Below, piece after piece: positions 10,661 to 22,745 of a stretch of DNA of 64,000 nt. Positions within the stretch are counted from its first letter, which is position 1; every line of letters begins with the position of its first letter. The notes under the pieces were generated by a model that was not told the origin of the DNA, made no database searches, and worked only from the letters and a program-made list of their open reading frames with translations. The stretch is from Armigeres subalbatus (lineage: Eukaryota > Arthropoda > Insecta > Diptera > Culicidae): the NCBI RefSeq assembly GCF_024139115.2, contig NC_085141.1, forward strand, positions 379,098,995 to 379,162,994, read 5' to 3'. Both the position numbers and the translations under genes were made by a program.

Positions 10661-12192
10661 TAGAGTGGGGCGTCATGGTCATTTTTTCAAATCAATGGTT
10701 TTTCGAAGCCATTCTGGGTCCTGAACAACTGTGCAGAATTTGGGCCCGATTGATTGCTTCCTCGCTTTCCGCATCGCGTTTGAAGTTTGTATGGAAATTA
10801 GTATGGGAGAACGTAAATTTTTACATTTTTACTTCTAGATGTTTCAGCTCATCTTAAACCAAGTGGCACATTACGTTAAAGTATAACCCAAAGGAATGAG
10901 CTTGAGCTTGAGCTTGATTGACTGCTTGTAGTTGCTACTCCATTATGACCAGATCAGCTGTTCTTGCGCAGGGAACCAACAGATGTTTGCTTGGGATTAG
11001 CACACATCTTCAATGTACAAGTACTGGTGATCTCATTTGTTAGGTCATACTGGCGCCTGCCACGTCAGAATGCAAGTCAATATAGGAAAGGGGAGGAAAT
11101 GATGATGCAATCACTCGCCCACAGCAAGCCGAATATACCTCTGCACTTGCCACGAGTTCATGCGGAATTTGTTGGAATTTCTGGGTTAGGTTGGAGAGGC
11201 AGGGTCCGTCTTGGTTAACGAGCTGCCAATGTGATAGATAGGAGAAGGTAACTGGTGGAATTTCTAATTGGATGTAGGAAACGAGCTCTATAGTTCATTT
11301 CCAATTCTAGCAGATTACTGATAGAATACTCAAGTTGGAGGTATAGGAATAGTAATGGAAACGGCAAGGAACTCCATTTCCAGTTCTAGCGATTGCTAGA
11401 ACATTAGGAATAAAGAGAAAGATACAAAGTAGGAGAATGGAACGGACCTGGGATTTAACCCACGACCTCCTGCGTATGAGGCAGAAGCAGTAGCCATATG
11501 ACTACCAAGCCCGCTCGTTAAAGTATAACCCAAAGGATGCCGAAAAACTTTGCCGAAGAAGGCACGTTGCTGGAACTTCTACGAAAAAAGTTATAACGCT
11601 TTGAAGATTGAGTGTTCAAACCATATGCAAAAAATCCTTTATTCTGCCAGCACTGCCAAACAACGAAGATCAATAATTTATCTGAGTGTTATTTCAAAAT
11701 AATTGATCTTATAGGGCTTTGTAGCTAATAGGAGTTATCCGGAATCATTTCACAAAGAAATAAATCCGACAAGAAGGAAAATGGGTTTTGCCCTCGGACA
11801 ATCATAGGTTGTCCGGTAGTGTTGGCAGAAACATTGATTTCTTGCATATGGTTTGAACAATCAATTTTCGAAACGTAATCACATTTTTTGTAGACCTTAC
11901 TGCTACGTACCTCCTTCGGCAAAGTCTTTCGGCATCTTTCAGAGTATATGCTAACGTATTGAGTCACATGATTGGTGATAAATTGAAGCCGTGAAGAGCA
12001 GAAATATGAAAAAGTACGTTTTCCCGTACTAATCTCCATATAATTTAAAAAGGCGATGCGGCAAGCGATGTCGCAACCAATCGAGCCCATATTTTGCACA
12101 GTTGATTGGGGTCCCAAAACGATTCAGAAAAACCTTGATTTTACTTGATCAGATGAAGTTTGCGTTTTTCCATACAACTGCGCCCCACTCTA
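10661..12192. mobile_element. hAT-type non-autonomous element carrying a SINE
   Basis: The ends are exact inverted repeats TAGAGTGGGGCG (10661-10672) and CGCCCCACTCTA (12181-12192). The 8-base direct repeat ATAAACAA flanks them at 10653-10660 and 12193-12200. An 8-bp duplication with a TAGNG-like terminus fits the hAT superfamily. Subterminal regions (10673-10860 and 11980-12180) are related as a longer, imperfect inverted repeat. No transposase frame is visible; without the SINE and its duplication the element is about 890 bp. A shorter relative lies at 37652-38033. It landed in the leader of the I-clade LINE. Confidence 0.9.
10896..11516 (-). mobile_element. tRNA-derived SINE (Feilai-like) in minus orientation
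   Basis: Read on the minus strand it starts at 11516 with a tRNA-like head. Box A-like TGGTAGTCATATGG and box B-like GGGTTAAATCCC are separated as in tRNA genes, so it would be transcribed by RNA polymerase III. Its 3' end is a short CAAGCT repeat (10899-10916). A perfect 21-base target-site duplication beginning GTTAAAGTATAACCC lies at 10875-10895 and 11517-11537, showing LINE-assisted insertion into the hAT-type element. At 621 bp it is long for a SINE. The family name rests on general resemblance only. Confidence 0.85.
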
Positions 12193-12233
12193 ATAAACAA
12201 TCAAGTGAAAGTTTGAAGCAAGTGCTGTAGTGC

Positions 12234-13165
12234 ATGGCCTCCTCCAGTGTAAGCGACCCAGGTGGGTCAAAAGATAGAACTTTACCTGCGTTTATGGATC
12301 CACGCAATGCATTCGGTGCCATAACAACGTTGTTGATGACTGGTGAAAATGGCAAGCATCTTCCAATTGAGCCGTTTATCATTGGAAAGAGTATAGAGAA
12401 CTGGGCTGGACCAATCCAAAATGCCAAAAGTGAAAGCAAATGTATGAAATACGTACTTCGTACCAGGAAACCCTGATACGCTGTGTCGCTAGTCGCTAGT
12501 CGCTGTGTTATTTCAGCCTATGATCTTTTGGAGAAAGATGAAGACGAGATCGTAATTGAATTGAGCTGTCAAGGAGTAATCAATGCTCGAAGAATATTGA
12601 AAAGCAATAAAGAAAGAACATCAGGCATTATTCTGACGTTTAATCGGAGCGTATACCCCACGAACGTAAAAATTGGAGTTTTGAATTTCAAAACAAGACG
12701 GTAATATGGTGCCAATGCTTTGCTTCAGGTGCTCTGAATGTGGACATCCACTATTTAATTGTACTACTCCGAAGCGTTGTTTCAATTGTTCACAGGAGCA
12801 TAAAGACAGGGAAACATGTGAAGATGCATCCTTTTGCAGAAATTGTAAGAAGGATCGCCGTCCATCAAGCCGGCAATGCCCAATCTACAAGGCAGAAATG
12901 GACGTAATTAGAACCAAAATTGATCACAACCTCTCTTATGCCGATGCAAGGAAGCGAGTTGAGGCTGGAAATGGAAGCTATGCCCAAGTAACTGCGCAAC
13001 CGAGATTGGATCAGGCCAAAATGAATGCGATGACCGCACAACTTACAGAGAAACAGGAGAAAATAGAGCAGCTAGAAAATCAGTTGGCACGTGTAACACA
13101 AATGTTAGAGGCGAGACTCAACGACATCATCACCCAAAATGTCGAAAAGAACAAACAGATCAAGG
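12234..13165 (+). pseudogene. I-clade LINE ORF1, 5' part
   Basis: ATG at 12234 opens a nucleic-acid-binding ORF1 protein. An in-frame TGA at 12474-12476 and a one-base shift near 12702 interrupt it. The third segment, opening with ATG at 12706, carries three cysteine clusters (CFRCSECGHPLFNC, CFNCSQEHKDRETC and CRNCKKDRRPSSRQC), typical of I-type ORF1 proteins that coat the element RNA. A heptad-rich stretch near 13040-13160 suggests a coiled coil. The coding region is cut at 13165 by the BEL/Pao insertion and resumes at 19238. Confidence 0.8.
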
Positions 13166-13408
13166 TGATGCGTCACGACAATAAATCGACGAGCCCCTCG
13201 GCGCGATGACTTTGACGTGAGCTACTTGGCGCACATCCGTTTTGGCGCGAGCGCTCCTGCTGAAGAAGATGAAGAAGAAACGTGAATAGTTTTTCCTCCG
13301 CCATTTTAGTTTAGTTTGAATAAAGCATTTGAATCGAACACACGCGGATTTTATTTGAAACACCAAACCCAATTGAATTCCAATCCCAACTGAGCTAATT
13401 CTCGAACA
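13166..13408 (+). repeat. 5' LTR of BEL/Pao element
   Basis: It starts TGATGCGTC and ends CTCGAACA. It holds AATAAA near 13319, a likely polyadenylation signal. Sequence after it (TTTGGTCCATTC) is in the position of the primer-binding site, though the tRNA is not identified. It differs from the 3' LTR by about 12 extra bases around 13200 and scattered substitutions. Confidence 0.95.
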
Positions 13409-13658
13409 TTTGGTCCATTCAAACCGGATGTATATCCTTTGATGGTTTTCTGTTGGTTTCTGGTGTTATCCTGTGAAATAAGTGAGAATATTCGTGATCT
13501 CCATCGTGAGGAGAAATCCGGCATCTTGCCAAATCGACGCGACATATAGTTGAGTAAGTGCGGTCGCGAAACGTGTTGGATCGTGTTCGATACACGCCAA
13601 CCAAAAAAAGTGTTGAATCGTTTTCGCGAAGAAACAGATTGGAACAATCGAAGAAAAA

Positions 13659-16640
13659 GTGTCGGATCGTGTCAATCACGTTATCCGAAAAAGTGGTTCT
13701 GTGCCAATGAGTGACGGCGAGACACCGAAAGTGAGTCGAAGCAAAAATCCGAAGAGCTTGATCGATAACTTGTCGGAAGTGCAAGCGAATTCCGATTCCA
13801 TTGAAGTGCAAAAGTTGACGAAAGCTAAGGCACAGGAGAAGAAGGCGATGGCGAAACGGCTGGAGAAGGCGATTGACCGACGAGATTTGTCTAAGGACAA
13901 GTTGTTGCGGATTAGAGAAGGCATAAAGGAACCGGGAAAGAGTATACACTGGCTTAACCTGCAGCTGGAAAATCTTCGACGCTGCTACGAGGAACTGGAA
14001 AAGTCATTCTTGGAGATTTGTGATGTTGTACCTCGAGACCAGCGAGAAGAATTCAAGGTTGACAATATCCAATCAGAAGAAATATACGACCAGCTGTATG
14101 TGAGCATCCAGTCGCAGATAGCAGAATGGAAAGCGAAAGAGGAAAGCAGCAAGTTGAATGCAATGGCACCCGCGTTCAATCCGCCCCACCAACCGGCGGT
14201 AGTTAACTCGATGCCCCACCTGCATGTCCCATTACCAACGTTCGATGGCAATCTGGAAAATTGGTACTCCTTTAAGTGCATGTTCCAGACCATCATGAGC
14301 AGGTATCCGAACGAGTCTCCGGCTATCAAGCTGTACCATCTGAAGAACGCTTTAGTCGGAAATGCTGCTGGTAAGATTGATCAAGACATCATCAATAATA
14401 ACGACTATTCGGCTGCTTGGAAAATGCTTCAGGATGAGTACGAGGACGAACGACTCATAATCGATACGCACATCGACGCCTTGTTGAGCCTACCTAAAAT
14501 GACGACAGAAAGTGGTGACGAATTGCGAAAGCTTATCGACACCTGTACCAAACATGTGGATGCACTCAAGAATCGCGAGTTACCCGTGGAGGGATTAGCT
14601 GAAATGATCCTAGTGAATGTAATCGCAAAGCGGTTGGACAAGGATACGCGGAAGCTGTGGGAGTCCCAGCTGTCCCAAGAAGAACTGCCGTCGTACATCG
14701 AGATGATCGACTACCTACGAGAACGTATTCGTATTTTGCAGAAGATGACTGGATATGCTGTACAGCGAGCAGTAAGTACCACGAAACAAAGAAGCAAACC
14801 AGAACAGAAGATGATGCAAGCGAGGAACTTTGTGCAGACAAAGGAACTGTGTCACTGCTGTAATGGTGACCATCTCATCTACAAATGCGGTCAATTCAAG
14901 GAGCTGAGCATTAGTAATCGATACGCCAAGGTGAAGCAAGCCGGTCTATGCTTCAATTGCTTGCGTCGTGGCCATCGTACTGTCGACTGCAATTCGGATA
15001 AGTCGTGTAAGAGTTGCAAGCGTAAGCATCATAGTCTTCTTCATGAAGAAAAGCCAAGCACCACTAAGAAGCCCGATAGTGATCAAGTTGTGGCACCTGA
15101 AGAACACCAAGAAGTCGCTGTGCAAGCTGGATCTGTGAATTATGCAACGTCGCTGATGGTAAAGCAACAGGTTCTCCTCTCCACTGCAGAAGTGATTGTA
15201 TCTGGATCTGGAAACAAGACGGTCCCGTGCCGTGCGCTTTTGGACTCGGGGTCAGATTCGAATTTGATCTCCGAAACGCTAGCCAGACAATTGAACCTGG
15301 TAATGGACAACATCAACCTACCGATCAGCGGACTCAATAACGCTGAAACCCGAGTTAAGTATAAACTACGTACGAAGATCAGTTCTCGCGTTAATTCATT
15401 TAACGCCATTCTAGAATTCCTGGTGGTTCCCAAAATAACTACCAATCTTCCGATGATGAAAGTGGACATCCGTTCATGGTGCATTCCTCCTAACGCAGCA
15501 CTTGCGGATCCGTCGTTCCACGAACCTCAGGAGATCCAGATGATCATCGGTGCAGAATTGTTTTTTGCCCTCGTGAAAAATGGACGCGTGAAGCTTGGAG
15601 ATGGAAATCCTATGTTGGTGGAGACCGATCTGGGTTGGATCGTCAGCGGTCCGGTGAAAACGCATTCGCCTCGACATCCAAGAGCTAATTGTCAGCTGAA
15701 TATTTGCGAAGAGCAGATTAATCATACACTCGTGAAGTTCTGGGAATTAGAATCCGTTCAAGAAGCATCGCCACTGACATCGAAAGAACAGGCCATCGAG
15801 AAGCACTTTGAGCAAACGCATTTTCGTGACGACACCGGTCGATACACTGTCAGGTTACCATTCAACAAAAACAAGGGTCAACTTGGCGACTCCTTAGAAA
15901 CAGCTCGAAGTCGATTTAATCGGCTACTACGATCATTCACCAACGAAACGAAACACGCTCGTTATACCGAATTCATGACTGAATATCAGACGCTGGGACA
16001 CATGGTGGAAGTTTTCGACGAACCAGACCATTGCTATTTTCTACCCCACCATGCTGTATACAAAGAATCAAGTACTACTACAAAAATACGTGTAGTATTT
16101 GATGCATCAGCGAAAACATCTTCTGGTGTTTCCTTAAACGACGTTTTGGGAGTAGGTCCAACGGTCCTGATCACTATCCTACTGCGATTCTGCTGCTATC
16201 CAGTTGTGCTAACAGCAGATATTCCAAAGATGTACCGCCAGGTGCAAATTCACGAAGACGATCGGAAGTACCAACGAATCCTTTGGCTGAATTCGAAGAA
16301 CGAAATTGGAGTTTTTGAATTAGCAACTGTAACGTACGGTTGTGCTAGCGCTCCCTTTCTGGCGACACGTGCTCTGATGCAGTTGGCGAAAGATGAAGCA
16401 TTAGAATTACCAGTTGGAGCAAGGGTCATCGAAGAAAACAGCTACATTGACGATTTCCTCACCGGAGGAAATACAAACGACGAAGTCATCGAAATTTATA
16501 AACAGCTAGCGGAGATTCTTCGACGTGGTGGATTTGGCGTCCACAAATTCTGCTCCAACAGTGAGATCGTTCGGAACCACATTCCGATTGAACTGCAAGA
16601 AACGCAAGCCAATTTTGAAGATGCTGATATTAACAACGCT
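13659..16640 (+). pseudogene. BEL/Pao Gag, protease and RT
   Basis: The frame opens with ATG at 13659 (another ATG at 13707). Gag has a coiled-coil-like N-terminus, the PLPTFDGNLENWYSFK segment near residue 190, and cysteine knuckles near residues 395-465 (CHCCNGDHLIYKC and CFNCLRRGHRTVDC). Protease carries LLDSGSDSNLIS near residue 530. RT carries FDASAKTSSGVSLND and the catalytic SYIDDFL near residue 930. The protein frame is lost by a shift around 16625-16640; the remaining out-of-frame codons to 16832 are not part of the protein. All functions are for particle formation and cDNA synthesis. Confidence 0.9.
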
Positions 16641-18400
16641 GGGTCTCATCTGGAATCAACACGATTACTTCCGATTCAATGTGGCTCCTCTCGACGGGCA
16701 GGTGCCTACAAAAACGAGTGTTCTTTCGGCAATTGGTCGTCTTTTCGACCCATGCGGCTATCTTGGTCCGGTAATAACGACGGCGAAGATGTTGATGCAG
16801 GATTTATGGCGACTGAAATTAGAATGGGATGATGTATTACCGGAGACACAAATGAAAATGTGGATTGATTTTCGTGAACAGCTTCCACTAGTGAACGAAA
16901 TAAAGAAAAAACGATGCGTTGTCACGGGCAACGAAAACGAAGTTGAACTTCACGGATTTGCGGATGCATCACTACGCGCTTATGGAGCAGTATTATACAC
17001 GAGGTGCATCTCCTCTGACGGAAAGATTGACGTGAATCTGGTATGCAGCAAATCTAGAGTTGCCCCACTGAAGCCGATGACGATTCCACGCTTGGAGTTA
17101 TGTGGAGCCTTGCTTCTTGCTCGACTGGTGAAAAAAACGACTGCAGCTATGGGAATTCCTTTTAAAAGTGTGACACTTCATCTCGATTCGCAAGTGGTGC
17201 TGTGCTGGCTAGAAAAGTCACCGCTTGCTCTGAATCAATTCGTTTCAAACCGTGTGGCTGAAATACTCGAGCTGACGCAAGCTTGTCGTTGGCAATATGT
17301 TCGCTCCGAGAACAACCCTGCTGACTTGATTTCGCGAGGCGTGCTACCAGCGGAAATTTTGACGATGGAAAAATGGTGGAATTCATCCCCCTTACTATGG
17401 AAAAGGAATCCTGGTGATGATGAAGAGCGGGTCAAGCTGGATGACAACGAGATTCCTGAGCTCAAACCAAAGGTCATTATGGCTACTGTGCAGAAACCAT
17501 CGATTGACCTGACTAGATTAAGCAGCTTTCGGCGGTTACAGCGAGCGTGGGCGTATGTGATAAGATTCATCAAAAACGCCCGCACTAAGCAACGAGATAC
17601 TTCGGCGCTCACGGCGCGAGAATTGGATGGTGCTATCCAGGCCATAATAAAATTAGTGCAAAAACAAGCATTCGACGATTTGTATCATGCCCTGGAGAAC
17701 AACGTGAATAAGCGCAACAAATATAGTGGATTAGCTCCATTCATCGATACAGAAGGTGTAATTAGAGTTGGTGGACGGCTAAAATACTCATCGATTCCAT
17801 ATGACGGAAAGCATCAGATCCTGCTACCTGAGAAGCACCATGTGACTGCTATTCTTCTACGACAACTTCATGAGGATAATTTCCACGTTGGGCAGCGAGG
17901 ACTACTGTCAATTGTTCGTGAACGATATTGGCCTGTGAACGCGATGATGCTTATCAAGGGAATCATATCCAAATGCCATGTGTGTTATCGCCACAATCCT
18001 CAACCAGTGAGTCAATACATGGGAGATTTGCCTAACTATCGGATCACTCCAGCTCCAGTATTTTCGAACACGGGAGTCGACTATGCAGGTCCAATTTACC
18101 TCAAGGAAGCAGGAAGAAAAACCGTAGTGTATAAGGCGTACATATGTGTTTTTATTTGTATGGCCACCAAGGCAATCCATCTGGAAGTGGTGTCAAATCT
18201 AACAGCTGGAAATTTTATCGCTGCTCTACAGCGGTTCATTAGCCGACGAGGAATTGTTTCCAATATGTTCTCCGATAATGGCACTACGTTCGTTGGCGCA
18301 AATCATGAGTTGGCAGACCTACGTCGACTCTTCGAAGACCAGGCACACCAGAGGAAGTTGCATGATTTCTGTGCCTCGAAGGGAATCCAATGGCGCCCCA
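16640..18400 (+). pseudogene. BEL/Pao RT end, RNase H and integrase
   Basis: The reading resumes in another frame with the RT thumb (RLFDPCGYLGP). RNase H shows HGFADASLRAYGAV and PRLELCGALL. The integrase zinc domain is HEDNFHVGQRG...CHVCYRH, the first catalytic Asp lies in GVDYAGP and the second in FSDNGTTFVG. The frame breaks near 18395, at the position where family members have a few more residues before HFGGIWEA, so a small deletion is likely. Confidence 0.9.
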
Positions 18401-18998
18401 CTTTGGTGGTATCTGGGAGGCTGGAGTCAAATCTGCGAAGCACCATTTGAAGCGAGTTGTTGGTGAAACCAAATTGACTTTCGAGGAGATGTCAACATTC
18501 TTGACGCAATGTGAAGCAATTCTGAACAGTCGACCACTTATTCCGGTTTCCAACGATCCAAACGACATCGAAGTACTGACACCGTCACACTTTATCATCC
18601 AGAAATCAGCTTTGAGCATTCCAGAGCCATCGTACAATGAACTGAAGGTTGGTCGACTCAGTCGTTGGCAACATGTGCAGCTGATGAAGGAACATTTTTG
18701 GAAGCGCTGGTCGACTGAATATTTGCACCATCTTCAATCTCGACCCAAGTGGCATACTACAACGAACATCGAAATAGGTAGCTTGGTAGTATTGAAGGAC
18801 GAGAACACACCGCCTTTCCAATGGTGTATGGGACGTATCGTGGCAACTCATCCAGGAACGGATGGAATAGTTCGGGTAGTTACCATCAAGACGGCCACAT
18901 CAGAGTTTCGACGATCTGTTACGAAGATTTGTTTGCTTCCGTCTGTTGATCCTGAGGACTCAACGTCTCAACTCAACGTCAACTCAACGTATGTATGA
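18390..18998 (+). pseudogene. BEL/Pao integrase C-terminal part
   Basis: It begins with PHFGGIWEAGVKSAK, the conserved block just before the third catalytic residue (Glu in CEAILNSRPL). A C-terminal domain with FWKRWSTEYL and VVLKDENTPPFQWCMGRI follows, normal for BEL/Pao integrase. The stop codon TGA at 18996-18998 is made of the first three bases of the 3' LTR, so coding runs exactly up to the LTR. Confidence 0.9.
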
Positions 18999-19232
18999 TG
19001 CGTCTCGACAATAAATCGACGAGCCCCTCGGCTAGACGTGAGCTACTTGGCGCGCATCCGTTTTGGCGCGAGTGCTGTTGCTGAAGAAGAATAAGAAGAA
19101 ACATGAAGAGAAACTTTTTCACCTCCGCCATTTTTTAGTTTGAATAAAGCATTTGAATCGAACAAACCCGGATTTTATTTGCAACACCAAACCCAATTGA
19201 ATTCCAATCCCAACTGAGCTAATTCTCGAACA
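18996..19232 (+). repeat. 3' LTR of BEL/Pao element
   Basis: It starts TGATGCGTC, ends CTCGAACA, and is followed by the duplicated CAAGG. The AATAAA is conserved near 19144. Directly upstream, where a polypurine tract is expected, are instead three CTCAACGT words (about 18959-18990). Confidence 0.95.
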
Positions 19233-19237
19233 CAAGG

Positions 19238-19608
19238 AGTTGTACAAGCAGTTGAACCAACGAGAAGAAAGAATCACCGATGTAGAAGCTGCCAACAAGA
19301 ATATGAAGAAGTACATCGAGGATAAGAAAGCAAGAACCGAATCACAAAGTAGCGAATCGGTCCAATCAAATAGTAACAACAAAACAACAAAAGCGAAACG
19401 CCCAACACCACAAAACGGACACGAAAAAACCTCCCGATCAAACATGTCACCCCCACCGAAAAAACAACAAAACACTACTAGAAGTTCCATTGTAACCAGA
19501 CGTACAGTTAGTCAATCAAGGATTGAAATGGCAGTTTCCACCGAAAGAGACTCACCTGCAGATGACGAACCTCCCCACCAAACTGATTATGGATCAAAAA
19601 ATCAATAA
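19238..19608 (+). pseudogene. I-clade LINE ORF1, 3' part
   Basis: This is the continuation of ORF1 beyond the BEL insertion. The heptad-rich helix seen before the insertion continues (about 19238-19330), followed by a Ser/Thr/Lys/Pro-rich basic tail. The stop is at 19606-19608. Such basic tails in I-type ORF1 proteins are thought to help RNA binding. The following frame overlaps it from 19523. Confidence 0.75.
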
Positions 19609-20662
19609 TAATTCAACACCCCAGTTCACCATTGACTCTGCCGTTTCCGCACAACTATACATCAATACAATAAAACCAAACCACAAGCAACAAAACCGGT
19701 TGATGGAGTGGGAATGTGCAATACCATACTCACTTCCAAAAGAAGCGCAACAGAAACAGGAATCTGTACGGAATGACATGCCCCAACCCATAGACGAAGA
19801 CCCCTACCACGAGACAACAAATGCCAGTAGGAAGCATTCCGGAATGGGGTCCGTAAACCCCTGGCAAACCCCAGCACCGGCCGTGACCTTAAATGTTCCT
19901 AGTTTCTGGACCGAGCCTTTGGCGACAGCCTGTACGGGGAGCTTGTCTGAAACACAGGCAAGTAACCAATTATTTCCTCTACGAAGCACAAATCATACCG
20001 CTGAATTTTCCACAGAAGTCATCCGGCGGAAAGCGCTGGGTTTCACAGCTCTTGACATAGATACAATCAAACAAAACCGTCCAAGTGGAAATCACAAAGC
20101 TAGAACAACAAATACCAGCGCAAACTATTCCGGAGTGGGGTCCGTAAACCCCTGGCAAGCCCCAGCACCGGCCCTGACCTCAGATGTTCCCAGTTTCTGG
20201 ATTGATCCTGTGGCGGCTGCCGGTGCGGGGAACTTGTCTGAATCTCAGGCAAGTAATCAACATCAAATTAATCAACAGGACAAGCTAACAAGTTTAGAAT
20301 CAAAACCAGATTCAATTGAAAAAGCAATAACCACAAAAATACCAGCAAACACTGCAATAAGCATTGAAGGAATCACACAACTCATTTTCGACGCAGCAAT
20401 GGAGTCAATCCCCAGAACTAAAGGCCTACCGAGTAACAAAAGACAAATTTTGTGGAGTCAAGTAATTGGTAAAGTGATCAGGAAACGCAGAAAAGCTTTG
20501 AGGAAATTACGAAAGTTAAGGGATGATCACCCGGAGAAAGAAGCGGCCAAACAACGATTCAACATGGTGAAACATGAAGCAAGAAAGATTACCGAAAAAG
20601 CCAAGGAAGAATCATGGACGCGTCTTCAGGAAATATTTACATCAAATTCTAGTACATCATAG
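19609..20662 (+). pseudogene. ORF1-ORF2 junction with a duplicated peptide module
   Basis: An open frame (about 19523-20662) reads through this stretch. It contains two related ~50-residue modules, at about 19812-19970 and 20104-20262, sharing GSVNPWQ, APAPA, VPSFW and SQASNQ or TQASNQ. No apurinic endonuclease motif is seen where ORF2 should begin. From about 20380 the helical basic linker before RT appears (KRRKALRKLRKLRDDHP). The simplest reading is that the endonuclease region was deleted or replaced. The origin of the modules is unknown. Confidence 0.55.
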
Positions 20663-21470
20663 CTGTGGCAAAACTTTAACAATCTCTCTAAAAAACGAAG
20701 GAGTAAAAGGCCAGGAATCATCATTCACGGTGAGCATAAAAACAATCCGACTGACATTGCTGATTGTTTTGCAGAATACTTTGCGTCCACAACGTCTGAT
20801 ACGGGATACATAGCCGAGTTCTTGAACAAGAAACGCATTGAAGAAGAAGGAGAAGTCAAGTTAGAATCTGAGGAGGAATCACCGATTGATAAAAATTTCT
20901 CTCTCCAAGAATTATTTCAAGCACTAGAAAAATCCAACGAAACATCCACGGGTATAGACAACATAGAATACCCAATGATTAAACACCTGCCTTTTCACTG
21001 TAAGCAATCCCTTCTCGATGCTTACAACCGCATCTGGGAAACCGGGAATATTCCTCCAGCATGGAAAGAGAGTACGATTATACCAATTCAAAAACCAACA
21101 GAATCCTGTAATGAAATAAGCAGTTACCGACCGATATCCCTAACTAGTTGTATCGCAAATGTTATGGAGCGAATGATTACCTGTCGTTTGATAGACCACA
21201 TCGAAGTGAACGGAAAACTACACGAACTACAGGGTAAAGGAACAACTCGTTATCTAGCCGACCTGGACAAAGTTATCGCTGAAGCTGCAAAAGGAGGGGA
21301 ACACTGTGAAATTGTCACTCTAGACATAAAAAAGCCTACGACCGAATTTGGCGCAGAAATCTTGTAGAAACAGTCACTAATAACAATCTCGGAACCAACA
21401 TGAACAAATTCGTGAATAACTTTCTACAAAACCGATCAGCTTCGCAGGCACACTATCTAAGATAGTACAA
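20663..21470 (+). pseudogene. I-clade LINE RT, fingers
   Basis: After a stop at 20660-20662 the RT domain begins. Signatures are STGIDNIEYPMIKHLP, IPPAWKESTIIPIQKP and SYRPISLTSCIANVMERM. A one-base shift near 21330, at the palm-A region VTLDIKKPT, moves the reading to another frame, and a second shift near 21435 leads into the next segment. RT copies element RNA at the nicked target. Confidence 0.8.
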
Positions 21471-22745
21471 ATGGAAAATGGAGTGCCTCAAGGTTCCGTA
21501 CTGTCAGTTTCACTTTTCCTACTGGCAATGGATTCTCTATTCGCTGTTGTACCCAAAAACATCCAGGTCTTTCTGTATGCCGATGACGTCGTACTAGTTG
21601 CAACTGGAAAACGTGTGGGCTATTTGAGAAAAAGGCTACAAAAATCGGTTAAAATTGCAGAAAAATGGGCGACAAATATCGGGTTTGAGTTATCATCAAC
21701 CAAATCATCCACGATGCACTGTTGCAAATTGAAACACCATCGTAGATGGCACCTTGACGGTGCGAGCATCTTTCTGAACGGCGTTGAAATAAACAAACCA
21801 AAAACCAAAGCAGACCGCGAAACTCTATTACATATAGGAAATGCAATCGTAATTTCCAAACTGTTTTATGGACTGGAAGTGCTTAGGAAAGAAAACATTC
21901 AAAAACTAGCCCCTATATACAACCAAGTCATCAGAATAGCGTCAGGTGCCCTACGGACATCTTCTATCATATCAGGATCTCTCCCTTTTCAGCATGCAGC
22001 TACAATAGCTATTGTACGAAAAGCATGTTCGACGCTCGAGAAAACTGACAGAAACTATAATCATCTATGGACAAAAGCTAATGTCGCGTTTCGGAACCTA
22101 ACAGGAATGTCACTACCGGACCTTTGCAAAGTCCATACAGTGTTACATAGAGCATGGAATACAATAAAACCAGCAATCGATTGGACAGTTAAATCGAAAA
22201 TTAAAGCGGGGCAAACACCACAGCTAGCTCTACAAACTTTTCGAGAATTAGTTTCTGATAAATACCATAACTATTCACACTGGTACACAGATGGCTCGCT
22301 AGCAGATGGGAAAGTAGGATTCGGAGTAATAGGCCCTGGCGTCAGAATTGAACAAAGCCTTCCTAGTCAATGTTCTGTCTTTACTGCTGTATCGGCAGCC
22401 CTGGCTAAAGCAACTCGTCTTGCAGGTTCCAAATCAATTGTCTTTGCGGATTCAGCCAGTTGTCTACAGGCACTAGAATCCGGTAAATCAAGAAACTTTC
22501 ATATACAATGCGTCGATAAACACTTAAAAAACAAGGATATTCGATTATGTTGGATACCTGGTCATTCTCATATTCTAGGTAATGAAGAAACAGACAAAGC
22601 AGCGAATAATGGTAGAAATCAGCGAACTATTATAAATGATGTACCAGTACAAGACATAATAAAATGGATTCAGAAAGAAATCTGGAAGGCTCATCAATCA
22701 ACGTGGGATCAAGCTCCTCGAAACAACTTGAAAATAGCGAAGTAA
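21471..22745 (+). pseudogene. I-clade LINE RT palm and RNase H
   Basis: The palm motif GVPQGSVLSVSLF and the catalytic FLYADDVVLVATG lie at the start. RNase H follows near residue 265: YTDGSLADGKVGFGVIG, FADSASCLQALESG and WIPGHSHILGNEETDKAAN, giving the catalytic acidic residues and the conserved His. An RNase H after RT is diagnostic of the I clade. The short spacing between the thumb and the TKADRETLLHIG block suggests a small deletion near 21800. Confidence 0.9.

Larger units (their letters stand above)
13166..19232 (+). mobile_element. BEL/Pao LTR retrotransposon with both LTRs
   Basis: Two related LTRs (243 and 237 bp) bound a single Gag-Pol region. The 5-base direct repeat CAAGG flanks the element (13161-13165 and 19233-19237), the duplication length expected for BEL/Pao. 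The domain order is Gag, protease, RT, RNase H, integrase. RT and integrase signatures such as FDASAKTSSG and GVDYAGPI are characteristic of BEL/Pao. The LTRs differ at roughly a dozen positions plus several indels by eye, so insertion is not recent. Frameshifts near 16640 and 18395 inactivate it. Confidence 0.95.

Noticed and set aside
11460..11516. tRNA gene on minus
   Set aside because: A and B boxes belong to the SINE head; no complete cloverleaf with a mature acceptor stem is seen and a 21-bp duplication brackets the whole SINE.
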